From assembly GCF_014925385.1 (NCBI RefSeq), contig NZ_JACSDK010000017.1:124001-188000 (forward strand): 64,000 bases of DNA, in the 5' to 3' direction. The notes under the pieces were generated by a model. That model was not told where the DNA came from. It saw only the letters and a list, made by a program, of their open reading frames with translations, and ran no database searches. Positions 38,767-49,158 of the stretch are shown piece after piece. Numbering within the stretch: position 1 is the first letter of the stretch; each line of letters begins with the position of its first letter. Position numbers and translations under genes: made by a program. The DNA is from Pelagibius marinus. GTDB lineage: Bacteria > Pseudomonadota > Alphaproteobacteria > Kiloniellales > Kiloniellaceae.

Positions 38767-40071
38767 TCAGGCCGCTTCAAAGAGGGCGCGGCCGTCGACC
38801 ACGGTGCGGATGACGCGGCCCTGCACCGGCAGGCCCTCGAAGGGGCTGTTCTTGGATTTGCTCTCGAAGTTGTCGGGTTCGATCTTCCAGGAAAGATCCG
38901 GCTTGAAGATCATCAGGTCGGCGGGCGCGCCCTTGGCCAGGCGGCCGGCGTCGAGCCCCAGGATCTGCGCCGGCTTCACCGTCAGGTGGGCGAGCAGGTC
39001 CAGCAGGCCGCACTTGTCCCAGTGATAGATCTGCAGGGACAGCGGCAGCAGGGTCTCCAGCCCGACGATGCCCGGCTCGGCGAGGCCGAAGGGCAGGCGC
39101 TTGGATTCCTGGTCGTGCGGGCTGTGGTCGCTGGCGATGGCGTCGATGGTGCCGTCGGCGACGCCCTCCAGGATGGCGAGGCGGTCGTCCTCGCTGCGCA
39201 GTGGCGGCGAGACCTTGGCGAAGGTGCGGTACTCGCCGACAGCCAGCTCGTTGAGGGCGAAGTAGTGGGGGGCGGTATCGCAGGTGACGTCGAGGCCGCG
39301 GTCCTTGGCGCGGCGGATCGCCTCCACGCTTTCGGCGGTGGAGACGTGGGCGACGTGGTAGCGCCCGCCCGTCATCTCCACCAGGCGCAGGTCGCGCTCG
39401 ATCATCATCACCTCGGCCAGCTTGGGAATGCCCGGCAGGCCGAGGCGGGTGGCCAGCTCGCCGCCGTTCATGGCGCCGCCGGCCAGGCTCGGCTCCTCCG
39501 GGTGCTGCACGATGAGGTGGCCGAAGGTCTTGGCGTAGGCCAGGGCGCGGCGCATGACCTGGGCGTTCTCGACCGGCTTCAGGCCGTCGGTGAAGGCGAC
39601 GGCGCCGCTCTCGGCGAGCATACCCATCTCGGTCAGCTCGCTCCCCTCCAGGTTCCGGGTGACGGCGGCGTAGGTGTAGACCTTCACGCCCTTCGCCTCG
39701 CGGGCGCGCCGCGCGATGAACTCGACGCCGGCGACGTCGTCGATGACCGGGTCGGTATTGGGCAGGCCGACCATGGAGGTGACGCCGCCGGCGGCGGCGG
39801 CGCGCCCGGCGGTAACCATGGTCTCCTTGTGCTCTTCGCCAGGCTCGCGGATCTGCACGCGCATATCGACCAGGCCGGGCGCCAGGCAGGCGCCGCCGCA
39901 GTCCACCCGCTGCGCGCCCTCGGGCACGCCGTCTTTGAAGAGATCTGCGCCCAGGTCGGTGATCTTGCCGTCCTCGGCCAGCAGGCCGCCGGGGGCGTCC
40001 AGCCCGCTGGCGGGATCCAGCAGGCGGGCGTTGACGTAGGCGGTGCGGTGCTTGGGCGGAAGGACGGTCAC
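38767..40071 (-). CDS. pyrC: Dihydroorotase homologue lacking the HxH metal motif
   Basis: A 434-residue amidohydrolase-superfamily protein next to pyrB. The GTG at 40071 gives the family-like start [23 protein letters not shown]; longer starts overlap pyrB. The position that is DxHxH in active dihydroorotase reads D-M-R-V-Q (in [19 protein letters not shown]), so both metal-binding His are lost. Other conserved spots remain: HPEEPSL His, GRYHVAHVS His, and ASDHSP Asp. In Pseudomonas a similarly degenerate PyrC' partners PyrB as an inactive structural subunit. The same role is inferred; another active dihydroorotase would then lie elsewhere. The name pyrC is used for family, not proven activity. 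Confidence 0.88.
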   Translation of the reverse strand: MTVLPPKHRTAYVNARLLDPASGLDAPGGLLAEDGKITDLGADLFKDGVPEGAQRVDCGGACLAPGLVDMRVQIREPGEEHKETMVTAGRAAAAGGVTSMVGLPNTDPVIDDVAGVEFIARRAREAKGVKVYTYAAVTRNLEGSELTEMGMLAESGAVAFTDGLKPVENAQVMRRALAYAKTFGHLIVQHPEEPSLAGGAMNGGELATRLGLPGIPKLAEVMMIERDLRLVEMTGGRYHVAHVSTAESVEAIRRAKDRGLDVTCDTAPHYFALNELAVGEYRTFAKVSPPLRSEDDRLAILEGVADGTIDAIASDHSPHDQESKRLPFGLAEPGIVGLETLLPLSLQIYHWDKCGLLDLLAHLTVKPAQILGLDAGRLAKGAPADLMIFKPDLSWKIEPDNFESKSKNSPFEGLPVQGRVIRTVVDGRALFEAA

Positions 40072-40081
40072 GGGAGATATC

Positions 40082-41074
40082 TCATTGGGCAGCCTGTTCC
40101 TGCCGGCTGCGCTCAGCATGCAGGTTGTGGTTCAGGGTCTCGAGGCAGGCCATGCGCACGGCCACACCCATTTCCACCTGCTCGCGGATTACCGAGCGGT
40201 GGATGTCGTCGGCCAGTTCGCTGTCGATCTCGACGCCGCGGTTCATCGGCCCCGGATGCATGATCAGCGCGTCGGGCTTGGCCGCCTGCAGCTTCTCGCC
40301 GTCCAGGCCGAAGAAGTGGAAGTACTCGCGGGTCGAGGGTACGTAGCTGCCCTGCATGCGCTCGGTCTGCAGGCGCAGCATCATGACGATGTCGCAGTCC
40401 TTCAGCCCCTTGCGCATGTCGGAGAAGGTCTCGACGCCCATGCGGTCGATCTGGCCGGGCATCAGCGTCGGCGGCGCGATGAGCCGGACCCTTGCGCCCA
40501 GGGTGGTCAGCAGGTGGATGTTGGAGCGGGCGACCCGGCTGTGGGCGATGTCGCCGCAGATGGCGACCTGCAGCCCCTCGATGCCGCCCAGGCGGCGGCG
40601 GATGGTGAGGGCGTCGAGCAGGGCCTGGGTCGGGTGCTCGTGGCTGCCGTCGCCGCCGTTGATGACGGCGCAGTTCATCTTCTCGGCCAGCAGTTGCACG
40701 GCGCCGGAATCCGGGTGGCGCACCACCAGCACGTCGGGGTGCATGGCGTTCAGCGTCATGGCCGTGTCGATGAGCGTTTCGCCCTTCTTGATCGACGACC
40801 AGGCCACCGACATGTTGATCACGTCGGCGCCGAGCCGCTTCGCAGCCAACTCGAAGGACGTGCGCGTTCTCGTTGAACTTTCGAAGAAAAGATTGATGAC
40901 CGTGCGGCCATCGAGGAGATGCTTCTTCTTGTCGGCGCCGCGGTTGAGGGCGACGTAGCCGTCCGAGAGATCGAGAAGAAAGAGGATTTCGCTGGCCGTC
41001 AGCCCCTCGATACCGAGGAGGTGGCGGTGCCGGTAGCCTTCGTAGGAGGCCGTCGTGCCGTGGGTCGAAGTCAT
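40082..41074 (-). CDS. pyrB: Aspartate carbamoyltransferase catalytic subunit
   Basis: Condenses carbamoyl phosphate and aspartate, the committed step of pyrimidine synthesis. The 330-residue chain carries the carbamoyl-phosphate loop [21 protein letters not shown] (~residues 64-84), the [12 protein letters not shown] segment, and [24 protein letters not shown] and the aspartate-site [12 protein letters not shown]. No pyrI regulatory gene is seen. The dihydroorotase homologue begins about ten bases downstream and the two products probably associate. The upstream region (41075-41156) has no further gene. Confidence 0.97.
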   Translation of the reverse strand: MTSTHGTTASYEGYRHRHLLGIEGLTASEILFLLDLSDGYVALNRGADKKKHLLDGRTVINLFFESSTRTRTSFELAAKRLGADVINMSVAWSSIKKGETLIDTAMTLNAMHPDVLVVRHPDSGAVQLLAEKMNCAVINGGDGSHEHPTQALLDALTIRRRLGGIEGLQVAICGDIAHSRVARSNIHLLTTLGARVRLIAPPTLMPGQIDRMGVETFSDMRKGLKDCDIVMMLRLQTERMQGSYVPSTREYFHFFGLDGEKLQAAKPDALIMHPGPMNRGVEIDSELADDIHRSVIREQVEMGVAVRMACLETLNHNLHAERSRQEQAAQ

Positions 41075-41156
41075 TAAAGCCGTGTTATGACACCGCCCTT
41101 GCCCGGCGGCAAGCGGCAGTCTTCCACCGCCGCGATAAAGGCCGTGGGTAAGTCGC

Positions 41157-42374
41157 CTAAATGATGCCTTTTCCGCGCAGTTGGGCGCGTTCCTGCGGGC
41201 TCATGCCGAGCAGTTCCTCCAGCACCGCGTCGCTGTCCTGGCCGGCGCGCGGCGGGGCGAATCGGTACTCCACCGGCGTCTGCGAGAACTTGATCGGATT
41301 GCCGATGAGGTCGACCTTGCCGTTCTTGCTGCCGCGGTAGGGCATGGAGATCTTCATGTCGCGGGCCTGCACCTGGGGGTCGGCGAAGACCTGATCCAGG
41401 GTGTTCACCGGGCCGGCCGGCACCGCCAGCTCGGCGAGGCCCTCGACCCAGTGCTTTTGGGTCATATGCCGGGTGATCTCCGGCAGGATCTCGTAGAGCG
41501 CCTCGCGGTTGCGCACCCGGTCGGCATTGGTTTTGAAGCGCGCATCCTCGGCCAGTTCCGGGCAGCCGGCGAAGTCGCAGAAGCGCTGGAACTGGCGGTC
41601 GTTGCCCACGGCGAGGATGAAGTAGCCGTCGGCGCAGGGCATCACCTTATAGGGGACGATGTTGGGGTGCTCGCTGCCCTGGCGCTTGGGCACCTGGCCG
41701 GAGGTCAGGTAGTTGAGGCCCTCGTAGGTCAGCCAGGCCACCTGGCTGTCGAGCAGGCCGAGGTCGATGTGCTGGCCCAGGCCCGTCATGCCGCGGTAGT
41801 GCAGCGCCGCCAGGATGGCGCTGACCGCGTACATGCCGCACATGATGTCGGCGATGCCCACGCCCACCTTCACCGGTTCGCCCTCGGGCTCGCCGGTCAG
41901 GCTCATGATACCGCCCATGCCCTGGGCCAGGTAGTCGTAGCCGGCGCGCGGGGCGTAGGGGCCGGTCTGACCGAAGCCGGTGATCGAGCAGTAGATCAGC
42001 CCCGGGCGGCGGTCCTTCAGGTCGTCGTAGCCCAGGCCGTACTTGGCCAGGCCGCCGACCTTGAAATTCTCCACCAGGATGTCGCAGAAGCCGATGAGGT
42101 CGCGGGCGAGCGCCTGGCCCTCGGGTTTGGAGATGTCGATGGAGACCGAGCGCTTGTTGCGGTTGGCGGAGAGGAAGTAGGCGCTCTCCGTGGTGTCCTC
42201 GCCGTCCGGGCCGGGCACGAAGGGCGGGCCCCACTTGCGGGTGTCGTCACCCTGGCCGGGACGTTCGATCTTGATCACTTCGGCGCCGAGGTCGCCCAGA
42301 AGCTGGGTCGCGGTCGGGCCGGCCAGGATGCGTGTCAGGTCAAAGACCCTGAGGCCGGAAAGCGGGGCGGTCAT
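41157..42374 (-). CDS. CaiB/BaiF family (class III) CoA-transferase
   Basis: A 405-residue interlocked-dimer CoA-transferase. Family signatures: [48 protein letters not shown] at the start, [20 protein letters not shown], and [15 protein letters not shown] where the Asp forming the acyl-enzyme is expected. Substrates range from formate/oxalate to carnitine and succinate; none can be chosen here. The neighbours (pyrB, an AEC exporter) give no pathway. It is inserted in the otherwise conserved pyrB-ruvX interval. Confidence 0.92.
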   Translation of the reverse strand: MTAPLSGLRVFDLTRILAGPTATQLLGDLGAEVIKIERPGQGDDTRKWGPPFVPGPDGEDTTESAYFLSANRNKRSVSIDISKPEGQALARDLIGFCDILVENFKVGGLAKYGLGYDDLKDRRPGLIYCSITGFGQTGPYAPRAGYDYLAQGMGGIMSLTGEPEGEPVKVGVGIADIMCGMYAVSAILAALHYRGMTGLGQHIDLGLLDSQVAWLTYEGLNYLTSGQVPKRQGSEHPNIVPYKVMPCADGYFILAVGNDRQFQRFCDFAGCPELAEDARFKTNADRVRNREALYEILPEITRHMTQKHWVEGLAELAVPAGPVNTLDQVFADPQVQARDMKISMPYRGSKNGKVDLIGNPIKFSQTPVEYRFAPPRAGQDSDAVLEELLGMSPQERAQLRGKGII

Positions 42375-42509
42375 CGGGTGAGAATCCTATGCGGCGATAT
42401 AGGCTGCCCTGGGTTTTGCCGGTCCGGGCTCGGACGGTCAAGTGCCGCCGCCGCAGGGCCGGGTCGCGCGTGGTCGCTCCGCCGGACCGGGAAGCATCAC
42501 CGGGCCGTG

Positions 42510-43433
42510 TCAGACGATGAAGAGCACCAGCAGCGGTAGCGTGACCGCGGCCACCAGGGTCTGCACGGTAAGGATGTTGGCGACCAGCCCCGGCGCACCG
42601 CCCATCTGGCGGGCCAGGATGTAGGAGGAGGTGGCGGCGGGCAGGGCGTTGAAGATGACGGCGACGGTGAGCGGCAGGCCGTGGACGCCCAGCAACAGGC
42701 AGAAGCCGGCGGTCAGCAGCGGCAGCCCCGCCAGCTTCAGCGCGACGGCGGAGACCACCCAGCCGCCGCTGGTCCGGGCGGCGCCGAAATCGAGCCCGGC
42801 GCCGACCGCCAGCAGGGCCAGGGGCAGGGCGGCGCGGGCCAGGATGGTGAGGGTCTCGCCGGCCACCGGCGGCAGGCCTAAGCCGCTGAAGTTCAGCGCC
42901 AGCCCCAGAAGGCAGGCGAGGATCAGCGGGTTCTTCATCATGGCCTGGACAAGGCCCGGCCCGGATCCCGACGCTCCCGCCGCACGGTCGCCGAAGCGCA
43001 GAAGGGCGGCAATGCAGACGACATTCACTGTCGGCACCACGACGGCGACGATGAGGGCGGCGATGGCGAGGCCGGGCTCGCCGTAGAGGGCGAAGGGAAT
43101 GGAGAGGCCGATGTAGGTGTTGGGCCGGATCGAGGTTTGCAGCACGGCGGTGACGGCCGGGCCGTTCTTCCGGGTGACGAGCTGGAAGGCGACCAGCAGG
43201 GCGGACATGGCGGCGATGGCCAGGACGACGGCGCCGGCCATGGCGGCGGCGGGCAGGGCCGAGAAGTCGGCGCGGGCGAGGGTGGTGGCGAGCAGCGCCG
43301 GCAGCAGGAAGAGGTAGGTGAGGCGCTCGGCCGGTTCCCAGAAGCCGGCGGGAAGCCAGCCACGCCGCCGGATGACGTAGCCCAGCAGGATCAGCAGGAA
43401 GACCGGCAGGACGGCGGTGGCGAGAGCCTGCAT
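42510..43433 (-). CDS. AEC family transporter
   Basis: A 307-residue inner-membrane carrier with about ten hydrophobic segments. The auxin efflux carrier-like fold is shown by TAVLPVFLLILLGYVIRRRGWLP at the start and the two-fold organisation with LILACLLGLALNFSGLGLP in the middle and LPAATSSYILARQMGGAPGLVANILTVQTLVA near the end. Bacterial relatives (MdcF, MleP types) carry organic acids; the substrate here is not evident. It starts five bases after the ruvX stop on the same strand. Confidence 0.9.
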   Translation of the reverse strand: MQALATAVLPVFLLILLGYVIRRRGWLPAGFWEPAERLTYLFLLPALLATTLARADFSALPAAAMAGAVVLAIAAMSALLVAFQLVTRKNGPAVTAVLQTSIRPNTYIGLSIPFALYGEPGLAIAALIVAVVVPTVNVVCIAALLRFGDRAAGASGSGPGLVQAMMKNPLILACLLGLALNFSGLGLPPVAGETLTILARAALPLALLAVGAGLDFGAARTSGGWVVSAVALKLAGLPLLTAGFCLLLGVHGLPLTVAVIFNALPAATSSYILARQMGGAPGLVANILTVQTLVAAVTLPLLVLFIV

Positions 43434-43438
43434 GGGGC

Positions 43439-43918
43439 CTAGCTCTGCCGCTGCCGTGAGATGGCGTCGAGGGCGCCCTGCAGGATGTAGGCGGCGGCCA
43501 TCTTGTCGACCACCTCGCCGCGTCGCTTGCGGGTCATGTCGGCCTCGTCCACCAGGAAGCGCTCCACGGCCGCGGTGGAGAGGCGTTCGTCCCAGAAGGC
43601 GATGGGCTGGGTGAAGCCGGCCTTCTCCGCCAGGTTGCGGGCCAGGGCGCGGACCGACTGGCAGCGCGGCCCCTCGGAGCCGTCCATGTTCACCGGCAGG
43701 CCGATGACCAGGCCACCGATCCTGTAATTCTTGCAGACCGCCGCCAGGCGCTCGGCATCCTGGGTGAACTTGCCGCGCTTGATGGTCTCCAGGGGCGAGG
43801 CCACCCTGAGCGCCGAATCGGAGATCGCCAGCCCGATGGTCTTGGTCCCGGGGTCGAGGCCCAGCAAGCGCTCGCCCGGCTTCAGCCGCTCGGCCAGATC
43901 TGTGACGGCGAGGTCCAT
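43439..43918 (-). CDS. ruvX: RuvX/YqgF RNase H-fold nuclease
   Basis: A 159-residue RNase H-like protein with the active-site segments LLGLDPGTKTIGLAISD (Asp), RIGGLVIGLPVNMDGSEGPR, and IAFWDERLSTAAVERFL (Asp-Glu), plus a C-terminal Asp helix (VVDKMAAAYILQGAL). Family members act in pre-16S rRNA processing and have been called a putative Holliday junction resolvase. It is divergent from gatC, an arrangement typical of alphaproteobacteria, and followed by the AEC exporter gene. Confidence 0.94.
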   Translation of the reverse strand: MDLAVTDLAERLKPGERLLGLDPGTKTIGLAISDSALRVASPLETIKRGKFTQDAERLAAVCKNYRIGGLVIGLPVNMDGSEGPRCQSVRALARNLAEKAGFTQPIAFWDERLSTAAVERFLVDEADMTRKRRGEVVDKMAAAYILQGALDAISRQRQS

Positions 43919-44105
43919 CGAGCGTGAAATCCTCTTTCGGCCCGGATCAGGAAAAACAACCCCTTATAGGCAGCCCCCGGCGGGGCGGCAAGGAGCCCCA
44001 ATCTTGCGGCTTCCGGGGGCCGGTGCTAGGTTCCGGCGGTTTTTGATCGCTCCGGCAACCGCAGCGGCGGGGCGGAGCACTTTCCGGAAATGAGGGTTGA
44101 GGCCG

Positions 44106-44393
44106 ATGTCGGTCGACAAGGAAACTGTCGCGAATATCGCGAGACTGGCGCGCGTTCGCGTCGACGAGAGCCACAAGGAATCGCTGGCCAAGGAATTGTC
44201 CAACATCCTGGGCTGGATCGAGCAGCTTTCCGAGCTGGACACCGAGGGCGTGGAGCCCATGACCTCCGTGGTCTCGATGAAGCTGCCGCTGCGCGAGGAC
44301 GAGGTGACCGACGGCGGCTACCCCGACAAGGTGACGGCCAACGCACCCGAGGGCGCCCATGGCTTCTACGCCGTGCCGAAGGTGGTGGAATGA
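44106..44393 (+). CDS. gatC: Asp/Glu-tRNA(Asn/Gln) amidotransferase subunit C
   Basis: A 95-residue subunit that stabilises the GatA-GatB interface. It begins [21 protein letters not shown], holds [20 protein letters not shown] and [20 protein letters not shown], all diagnostic. ATG 44106 with GAGG six bases upstream is chosen over a TTG three codons before. The stop overlaps the gatA start by four bases. First gene of the gatC-gatA-GNAT-gatB operon. Confidence 0.95.
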   Translation: MSVDKETVANIARLARVRVDESHKESLAKELSNILGWIEQLSELDTEGVEPMTSVVSMKLPLREDEVTDGGYPDKVTANAPEGAHGFYAVPKVVE

Positions 44394-45871
44394 TGAGCGA
44401 GCTGACCAACCTCACCATCGCCGAGGCGCGCGACCTGCTGGCCAAGGGCGAGACCTCCTCCAAGGAGCTGACCGAGGCCCATATCGCCGCGGTCGAGGCG
44501 GCGCGCTCGCTCAACGCCTTCATCACCGAGACGCCTGAGAAGGCGCTGCAGATGGCCGAGGCCTCCGACAAGCGGCGCAAGGCGGGCGAGGCCGGCGTGC
44601 TGGAAGGCCTGCCGATCGGTATGAAGGACCTGTTCTGCACCGAGGGCGTGCTGACCACCGCGGCCTCCCACATCCTGGACGGCTTCCACCCGACCTATGA
44701 GTCGACGGTGAGCCGGAACATGTGGAACGCGGGCGCGGTGCTGCTGGGCAAGACCAACCTGGACGAGTTCGCCATGGGCTCCTCCAACATGACCAGCCAC
44801 TACGGCGGGGTGGAGAACCCCTGGCGCAAGTCCGGCGACAACCGCCCGCTGGTGCCCGGCGGCTCCTCCGGCGGTTCGGCCGCCGCGGTTGCGGCGCGCT
44901 GCGCCCTGGGCGCCACGGGCACGGATACCGGCGGCTCGATCCGCCAGCCGGCGGCCTTCTGCGGCATCGTCGGCATGAAGCCGACCTACGGGCGCTGCTC
45001 GCGCTGGGGCATCGTCGCCTTCGCGTCCTCGCTCGACCAGGCGGGGCCGATGGGGCGCACGGTGCGTGACACGGCGATCATGCTGGAGGCCATGGCCGGC
45101 TACGACGCCAAGGACTCGACCTCGGTCAACGTGCCGGTGCCGAATTACGAAGCCGCGCTGAGCGGCGACATCAAGGGCATGAAGATCGGCATTCCCAAGG
45201 AATACCGGATCGACGGCATGCCGGCGGAGATCGACCAGCTGTGGCTGCAGGGCATCAAGTGGCTGGAAGAGGCCGGGGCCGAGGTCATGGAGATCTCGCT
45301 GCCGCATACGCACTACGCGCTGCCGACCTATTACATCATCGCGCCGGCGGAGGCCTCCTCAAACCTGGCGCGCTACGACGGCGTGCGCTATGGCCTGCGC
45401 GAAGGCGCCGACGGCAGCCTGGACGAGATGTACGAGGCGACGCGCGGCAAGGGCTTCGGGATGGAGGTGCAGCGCCGCATCCTGATCGGCACCTATGTGT
45501 TGTCGGCCGGCTACTATGACGCCTACTACAACAAGGCGCGCAAGGTGCGCAGCCTCATCGCGCGGGATTTCGCTCAGGCTTACGAAAAGGTCGACGCGAT
45601 CCTGACGCCGACGGCGCCCTCGGCGGCCTTCGGCATGGGCGACAAGATGGACGACCCAATCGCCATGTACCTGAACGACGTCTTCACCGTGCCGGCCTCG
45701 CTGGCCGGGCTGCCGGGCATCTCGGTCCCGGCGGGCCTGTCCCAGGACGGTCTGCCGCTGGGCCTGCAGCTGCTGGGCAAGGCCTTCGACGAGGAGACGG
45801 TGTTCAAGGTCGGCGGCGTGCTGGAAGAGGCGGCGGGTTTCGACGCGACGCCGGCCTTCCTGGCGGCATAG
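44390..45871 (+). CDS. gatA: Asp/Glu-tRNA(Asn/Gln) amidotransferase subunit A
   Basis: A 493-residue amidase-signature enzyme that releases ammonia from glutamine for GatB. The catalytic Ser-Ser-Lys triad is visible: Lys in [15 protein letters not shown], the cis-Ser in [14 protein letters not shown], and the nucleophile Ser in [15 protein letters not shown]. Two adjacent ATG codons (44390, 44393) are both usable; the first overlaps the gatC stop as ATGA. Followed after four bases by a GNAT gene and then by gatB. Confidence 0.97.
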   Translation: MMSELTNLTIAEARDLLAKGETSSKELTEAHIAAVEAARSLNAFITETPEKALQMAEASDKRRKAGEAGVLEGLPIGMKDLFCTEGVLTTAASHILDGFHPTYESTVSRNMWNAGAVLLGKTNLDEFAMGSSNMTSHYGGVENPWRKSGDNRPLVPGGSSGGSAAAVAARCALGATGTDTGGSIRQPAAFCGIVGMKPTYGRCSRWGIVAFASSLDQAGPMGRTVRDTAIMLEAMAGYDAKDSTSVNVPVPNYEAALSGDIKGMKIGIPKEYRIDGMPAEIDQLWLQGIKWLEEAGAEVMEISLPHTHYALPTYYIIAPAEASSNLARYDGVRYGLREGADGSLDEMYEATRGKGFGMEVQRRILIGTYVLSAGYYDAYYNKARKVRSLIARDFAQAYEKVDAILTPTAPSAAFGMGDKMDDPIAMYLNDVFTVPASLAGLPGISVPAGLSQDGLPLGLQLLGKAFDEETVFKVGGVLEEAAGFDATPAFLAA

Positions 45872-45875
45872 GGCA

Positions 45876-46346
45876 ATGGCGGCGGGCGCAGCCATCGCGG
45901 GTCTTGAGGTCCGGCTGGCCGAGCCGGCGGACTTCGACGACCTGCTGGTGCTGTTCCAGCGATTTTACCGCGAGGAAGGCTTTGGCGCGGCAGTCGATGG
46001 TGTCGCGACGAACCTGCGCCGGATTCTGTCACGCGACGATACCGACGCCCTGGTGGCGCGGATCGACGGCGTGGCGGTGGGCGCGGCGGCGATGAGCAGC
46101 GCCTTCGGCCTGGAGGTCGGGCTCTATGCGGAGCTGGAGGACCTCTTCGTCGATCCGGCCTGGCGCTGTCGCGGCGTCGCTTCGGCGTTGGTCGAAGCGG
46201 CGGTCGCCTGGGCGAAGGCGCGGGGCTGCAGCGACCTGGAGATCGTACTGACGCCGCACGCACAGGCCAAAGACGATCTGGCGCCCTGGTACAAGGCGCG
46301 GGGCTTTGTGGATACGGGACGGATTATTTACGAGCGGGCTCTTTGA
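45876..46346 (+). CDS. GNAT family N-acetyltransferase
   Basis: A 156-residue acetyl-CoA-dependent acyltransferase. The fold is shown by LEVRLAEPADFDDLLVLFQRFYREEGF at the start, a central strand VGAAAMSSAFGLEVGLYAELEDLFVDPAWRCRGVASALVEAAVAWAKARG holding the acetyl-CoA loop R-x-x-G-V-A, and DDLAPWYKARGFVDTGRIIYER at the end. The target is unknown. It lies between gatA and gatB, four bases after one and 24 before the other, so it is in the amidotransferase operon, an uncommon insertion. Confidence 0.92.
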   Translation: MAAGAAIAGLEVRLAEPADFDDLLVLFQRFYREEGFGAAVDGVATNLRRILSRDDTDALVARIDGVAVGAAAMSSAFGLEVGLYAELEDLFVDPAWRCRGVASALVEAAVAWAKARGCSDLEIVLTPHAQAKDDLAPWYKARGFVDTGRIIYERAL

Positions 46347-46370
46347 AGAGCCGGTTGCGGAGAAGAGAAG

Positions 46371-47822
46371 ATGGCAACGACGATCAAAGGCAAGACGGGC
46401 GAGTGGGAGATGGTCATCGGGCTGGAGGTCCATGCCCAGGTGATCTCCAAATCAAAGCTGTTCTCGGGGGCCTCCACGGCCTTCGGAGCGGAGCCCAACA
46501 GCCAGGTCTCCCTGGTCGACGCGGCCATGCCGGGCATGCTGCCGGTGCTGAACAAGTACGTGGTCGAGCAGGCGGTGCGCACCGGACTGGGCCTCAAGGC
46601 GCAGATCAACCTGACCTCGGTCTTCGAGCGTAAGAACTACTTCTACGCCGATCTGCCGCAGGGCTATCAGATTTCCCAGTACCTGGAGCCCATCGTCGGC
46701 GAAGGCACCATCATCCTGGATCTGGAGGACGGCGAGACCCGCGAGGTCGGCATCGAGCGCCTGCACCTGGAGCAGGACGCCGGCAAGTCGATCCACGACC
46801 AGCATCCGACGCAGTCCTACATCGACCTGAACCGCTCGGGCGTGGCGCTGATGGAGATCGTCTCCAAGCCGGACATGCGCTCGGCGGAGGAGGCGGGCGC
46901 CTACCTGCGCAAGCTGCGCACCATCCTGCGCTACCTCGGCACCTGCGACGGCAACATGGACGAAGGTTCGATGCGCGCCGACGTGAACCTCTCGATGCGC
47001 CGCCCGGGCGAGCCGATGGGGACGCGCACGGAGACCAAGAACGTCAACTCCATCCGCTTCGTGCAACAGGCCATCGAGCAGGAGGCCAGACGGCAGATCG
47101 AGGTTCTGGAAGCCGGCGGCGAGATCGTGCAGGAGACGCGCCTCTTCGACGGCATGACCGGCAAGTCGCGCTCCATGCGCTCAAAGGAAGAAGCGCACGA
47201 CTACCGCTACTTCCCCGATCCCGACCTGCTGCCGCTGGAGCTGGACCCCGCCTGGGTAGAGACTATCAAGGTCAGCCTCCCGGAACTGCCGGACGAAAAG
47301 AAGGCGCGCTTCGTGAAGGACTTCGGCCTGCCGATCTACGACGCCGGGGTGCTGGTCGCCGACCGTGACACCGCCGCCTTCTATGAGACGGTGGCCGAAG
47401 GGCGCGACCCGAAGCTGGCGGCCAACTGGGTGATCGGCGACTACTTCGGGGCCCTCAATAAGAGCGGCGCGGACCTGGAAAGCGCGCCGGTCGACGCCAA
47501 GAAGCTGGGCGGCCTGCTGGATCTTATCGCCGACGGGACGATCTCCGGGCGCATCGCCAAGGAAGTCTTCGAGGAGATGTGGGACAGCGGTCAGGACGCC
47601 GGGGCCATCGTCGAGGCCAAGGGCCTGAAGCAGATCAGCGATTCTTCGGAGATCGAGGGAATGGTCGAGGAGATCATTGCCAACAATCCGAAGCAGGTCG
47701 AACAGTTCAAGGGCGGCAACGAGAAGATCCTCGGCTGGTTCGTCGGCCAGGTGATGAAGATGACCCAGGGCAAGGCCAACCCCGGCATGGTCAACGAAGT
47801 GCTGCGCAAGAAGCTGGGCTGA
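46371..47822 (+). CDS. gatB: Asp/Glu-tRNA(Asn/Gln) amidotransferase subunit B
   Basis: A 483-residue kinase-transamidase that activates the aspartate or glutamate on the mischarged tRNA. N-terminal [22 protein letters not shown] is diagnostic, then the cradle domain with [16 protein letters not shown] and [12 protein letters not shown], and the helical plus YqeY tail with [17 protein letters not shown] at the end. It closes the gat operon and is followed by a perfect 15-pair hairpin. Confidence 0.97.
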   Translation: MATTIKGKTGEWEMVIGLEVHAQVISKSKLFSGASTAFGAEPNSQVSLVDAAMPGMLPVLNKYVVEQAVRTGLGLKAQINLTSVFERKNYFYADLPQGYQISQYLEPIVGEGTIILDLEDGETREVGIERLHLEQDAGKSIHDQHPTQSYIDLNRSGVALMEIVSKPDMRSAEEAGAYLRKLRTILRYLGTCDGNMDEGSMRADVNLSMRRPGEPMGTRTETKNVNSIRFVQQAIEQEARRQIEVLEAGGEIVQETRLFDGMTGKSRSMRSKEEAHDYRYFPDPDLLPLELDPAWVETIKVSLPELPDEKKARFVKDFGLPIYDAGVLVADRDTAAFYETVAEGRDPKLAANWVIGDYFGALNKSGADLESAPVDAKKLGGLLDLIADGTISGRIAKEVFEEMWDSGQDAGAIVEAKGLKQISDSSEIEGMVEEIIANNPKQVEQFKGGNEKILGWFVGQVMKMTQGKANPGMVNEVLRKKLG

Positions 47823-47851
47823 CGCCTTGCCGGTTCGGCGCTGCGAGATCA

Positions 47852-47885
47852 ATCCTCGATCAGGTGGACTCACCTGATCGAGGAT
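47852..47885. terminator. Strong hairpin after gatB
   Basis: ATCCTCGATCAGGTG (47852-47866) pairs perfectly with CACCTGATCGAGGAT (47871-47885) around the loop GACT. TAAATT follows, so the T-run is poor. It probably terminates the gat operon. Confidence 0.7.
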
Positions 47886-47907
47886 AAATTGCTCACTCCT
47901 AGAGGGT

Positions 47908-47949
47908 TAGAGCAACTTGTCCGCGTCCGCTTGGACGCAAGCTGCTCTA
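47908..47949. repeat. Intergenic palindrome overlapping the DUF2336 stop
   Basis: TAGAGCA (47908-47914) pairs with TGCTCTA (47943-47949), and an inner CGTCC/GGACG stem with CTTG/CAAG flanks continues it. The minus-strand stop of the DUF2336 gene is inside this element. It resembles dispersed intergenic palindromes and likely acts as a terminator for the minus-strand gene. Confidence 0.5.
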
Positions 47950-49113
47950 GGCGCGCAGGGCGTCGGGATCGTCGGCCTTGAGGCGGCCGAGCTGGTAGAT
48001 CACGCTCTCGAGGCTGTCGGGGCTGATCCGGCGGTAGCTCTGCACCAGGTTGGAGATGATGCGCTGCTCCATCTCGGGCTGCGTCCCGTTGTGGCCGGCG
48101 CGCCGGCGCTCCAGCACTTCCTCCAGCATGATCTGAAAAGCCGGCTGTAGCTGCGCCGGCAGCTGGGCGCGCGCATAGAGGCTGTTGAGTGCCGGCGTGC
48201 CGGCCTTGCGCAGGGCATTCTGCGCGTTGGCGCTGGGGACGCGGGCAAGGGCCGCCATGCCGGCGCTGAAGAACTCCAGCAGGCCGGCGGAGAGCACGCG
48301 TAGCAGCAGGGTCGGCGTCAGGCCCTTGGTGCGAGCAAGACGGGCGACCGCCGCTTCGATTTCCCGGCCGCCCTTCAGGGCCGCGAGGTTCTGCAACAGG
48401 GCCCGCTCACGCCCGTGCTGGCCGAGCTGCTCGACCAGGGCAGGCGGCAGGGCATGCTTCTGGATGATTCTGGCCTGAAGCGCCTTGGACACCAGGTGAA
48501 CCAGTCGCTCCTTCACCGCGAAGGGCAGCACCGGGCGCTCGACCAGCAGCTCCTGCACGGTGGTGTCGGCGCCGAAGGCGTCGAGCAGGCTGCGGTAGGA
48601 CTCATTGGAAATCTGGGCACCGTCGTTGGCCAGCAGAATCTCGATGACGGTCTTTTGGCCGGTACCGATCAGGGCGCCGGAGACCGCCTCGCTGAGCGCC
48701 TCGCGCCCGGCGATGGCGCGCTGCTTTACCGGGTTGCCGTCGGAAATGATCGAGAGGAGGTCGTCGTCGGTCAGAACCGGCGAGCTCTGAAGAATCGGAA
48801 TGGCGACCGCCTCGACGTCCTGCGCCAGCCGCAGGGCGATGTCGCTGGGCAGGAGGGGGCTGGACTTGATGTGCTCGGCCAGGGTGCGGCGCACCTCTAA
48901 CTCGGTGTCTCGGATGAGAGTCTTGAGGACCTCTACCGCGACCGCCTTTTCCTCCGCCGTCAGCTCGCCGCGTGCCATGGCCTTGCCCAGTCCGGCGGCC
49001 AGCTGGGGCCGGCAAGTGCCCCAGCGGGCGTAAATCAGCTCGCCGCGCCCGCGGGGCTTGGCGGCCGGTTTACTGCGCTCTTTGGGCTTGGGAGCGGCGC
49101 TTGCGAGAGACAT
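47947..49113 (-). CDS. DUF2336 protein
   Basis: A 388-residue helical protein. It opens with a basic Ala/Lys/Pro-rich tail (KERSKPAAKPRGRG), followed by repeated helix pairs in the manner of HEAT-like repeats (e.g. VLKTLIRDTELEVRRTLAEHIKSSPLLPSDIALRLAQDVEAVAIPILQSSPVLTDDDLLSII), the form of DUF2336, a family almost confined to alphaproteobacteria. No catalytic motif or membrane segment is seen, and the role is unknown. ATG 49113 is chosen; a TTG five codons upstream is possible. The AT-rich region upstream carries an inverted repeat. Confidence 0.85.
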   Translation of the reverse strand: MSLASAAPKPKERSKPAAKPRGRGELIYARWGTCRPQLAAGLGKAMARGELTAEEKAVAVEVLKTLIRDTELEVRRTLAEHIKSSPLLPSDIALRLAQDVEAVAIPILQSSPVLTDDDLLSIISDGNPVKQRAIAGREALSEAVSGALIGTGQKTVIEILLANDGAQISNESYRSLLDAFGADTTVQELLVERPVLPFAVKERLVHLVSKALQARIIQKHALPPALVEQLGQHGRERALLQNLAALKGGREIEAAVARLARTKGLTPTLLLRVLSAGLLEFFSAGMAALARVPSANAQNALRKAGTPALNSLYARAQLPAQLQPAFQIMLEEVLERRRAGHNGTQPEMEQRIISNLVQSYRRISPDSLESVIYQLGRLKADDPDALRA

Positions 49114-49133
49114 CGTCGTATCGGCCAAATAAG

Positions 49134-49158
49134 GTTTATCAATAGTGAAATGATAAAC
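49134..49158. promoter_or_regulatory. Inverted repeat upstream of the DUF2336 gene
   Basis: GTTTATCA (49134-49141) and TGATAAAC (49151-49158) are perfect complements with nine bases between. Overlapping AAGGTTT (49131-49137) and AAACCTT (49160-49166) extend the symmetry. It lies about 20 bases before the start codon and in an AT-rich spacer, so an operator is plausible. Confidence 0.4.
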
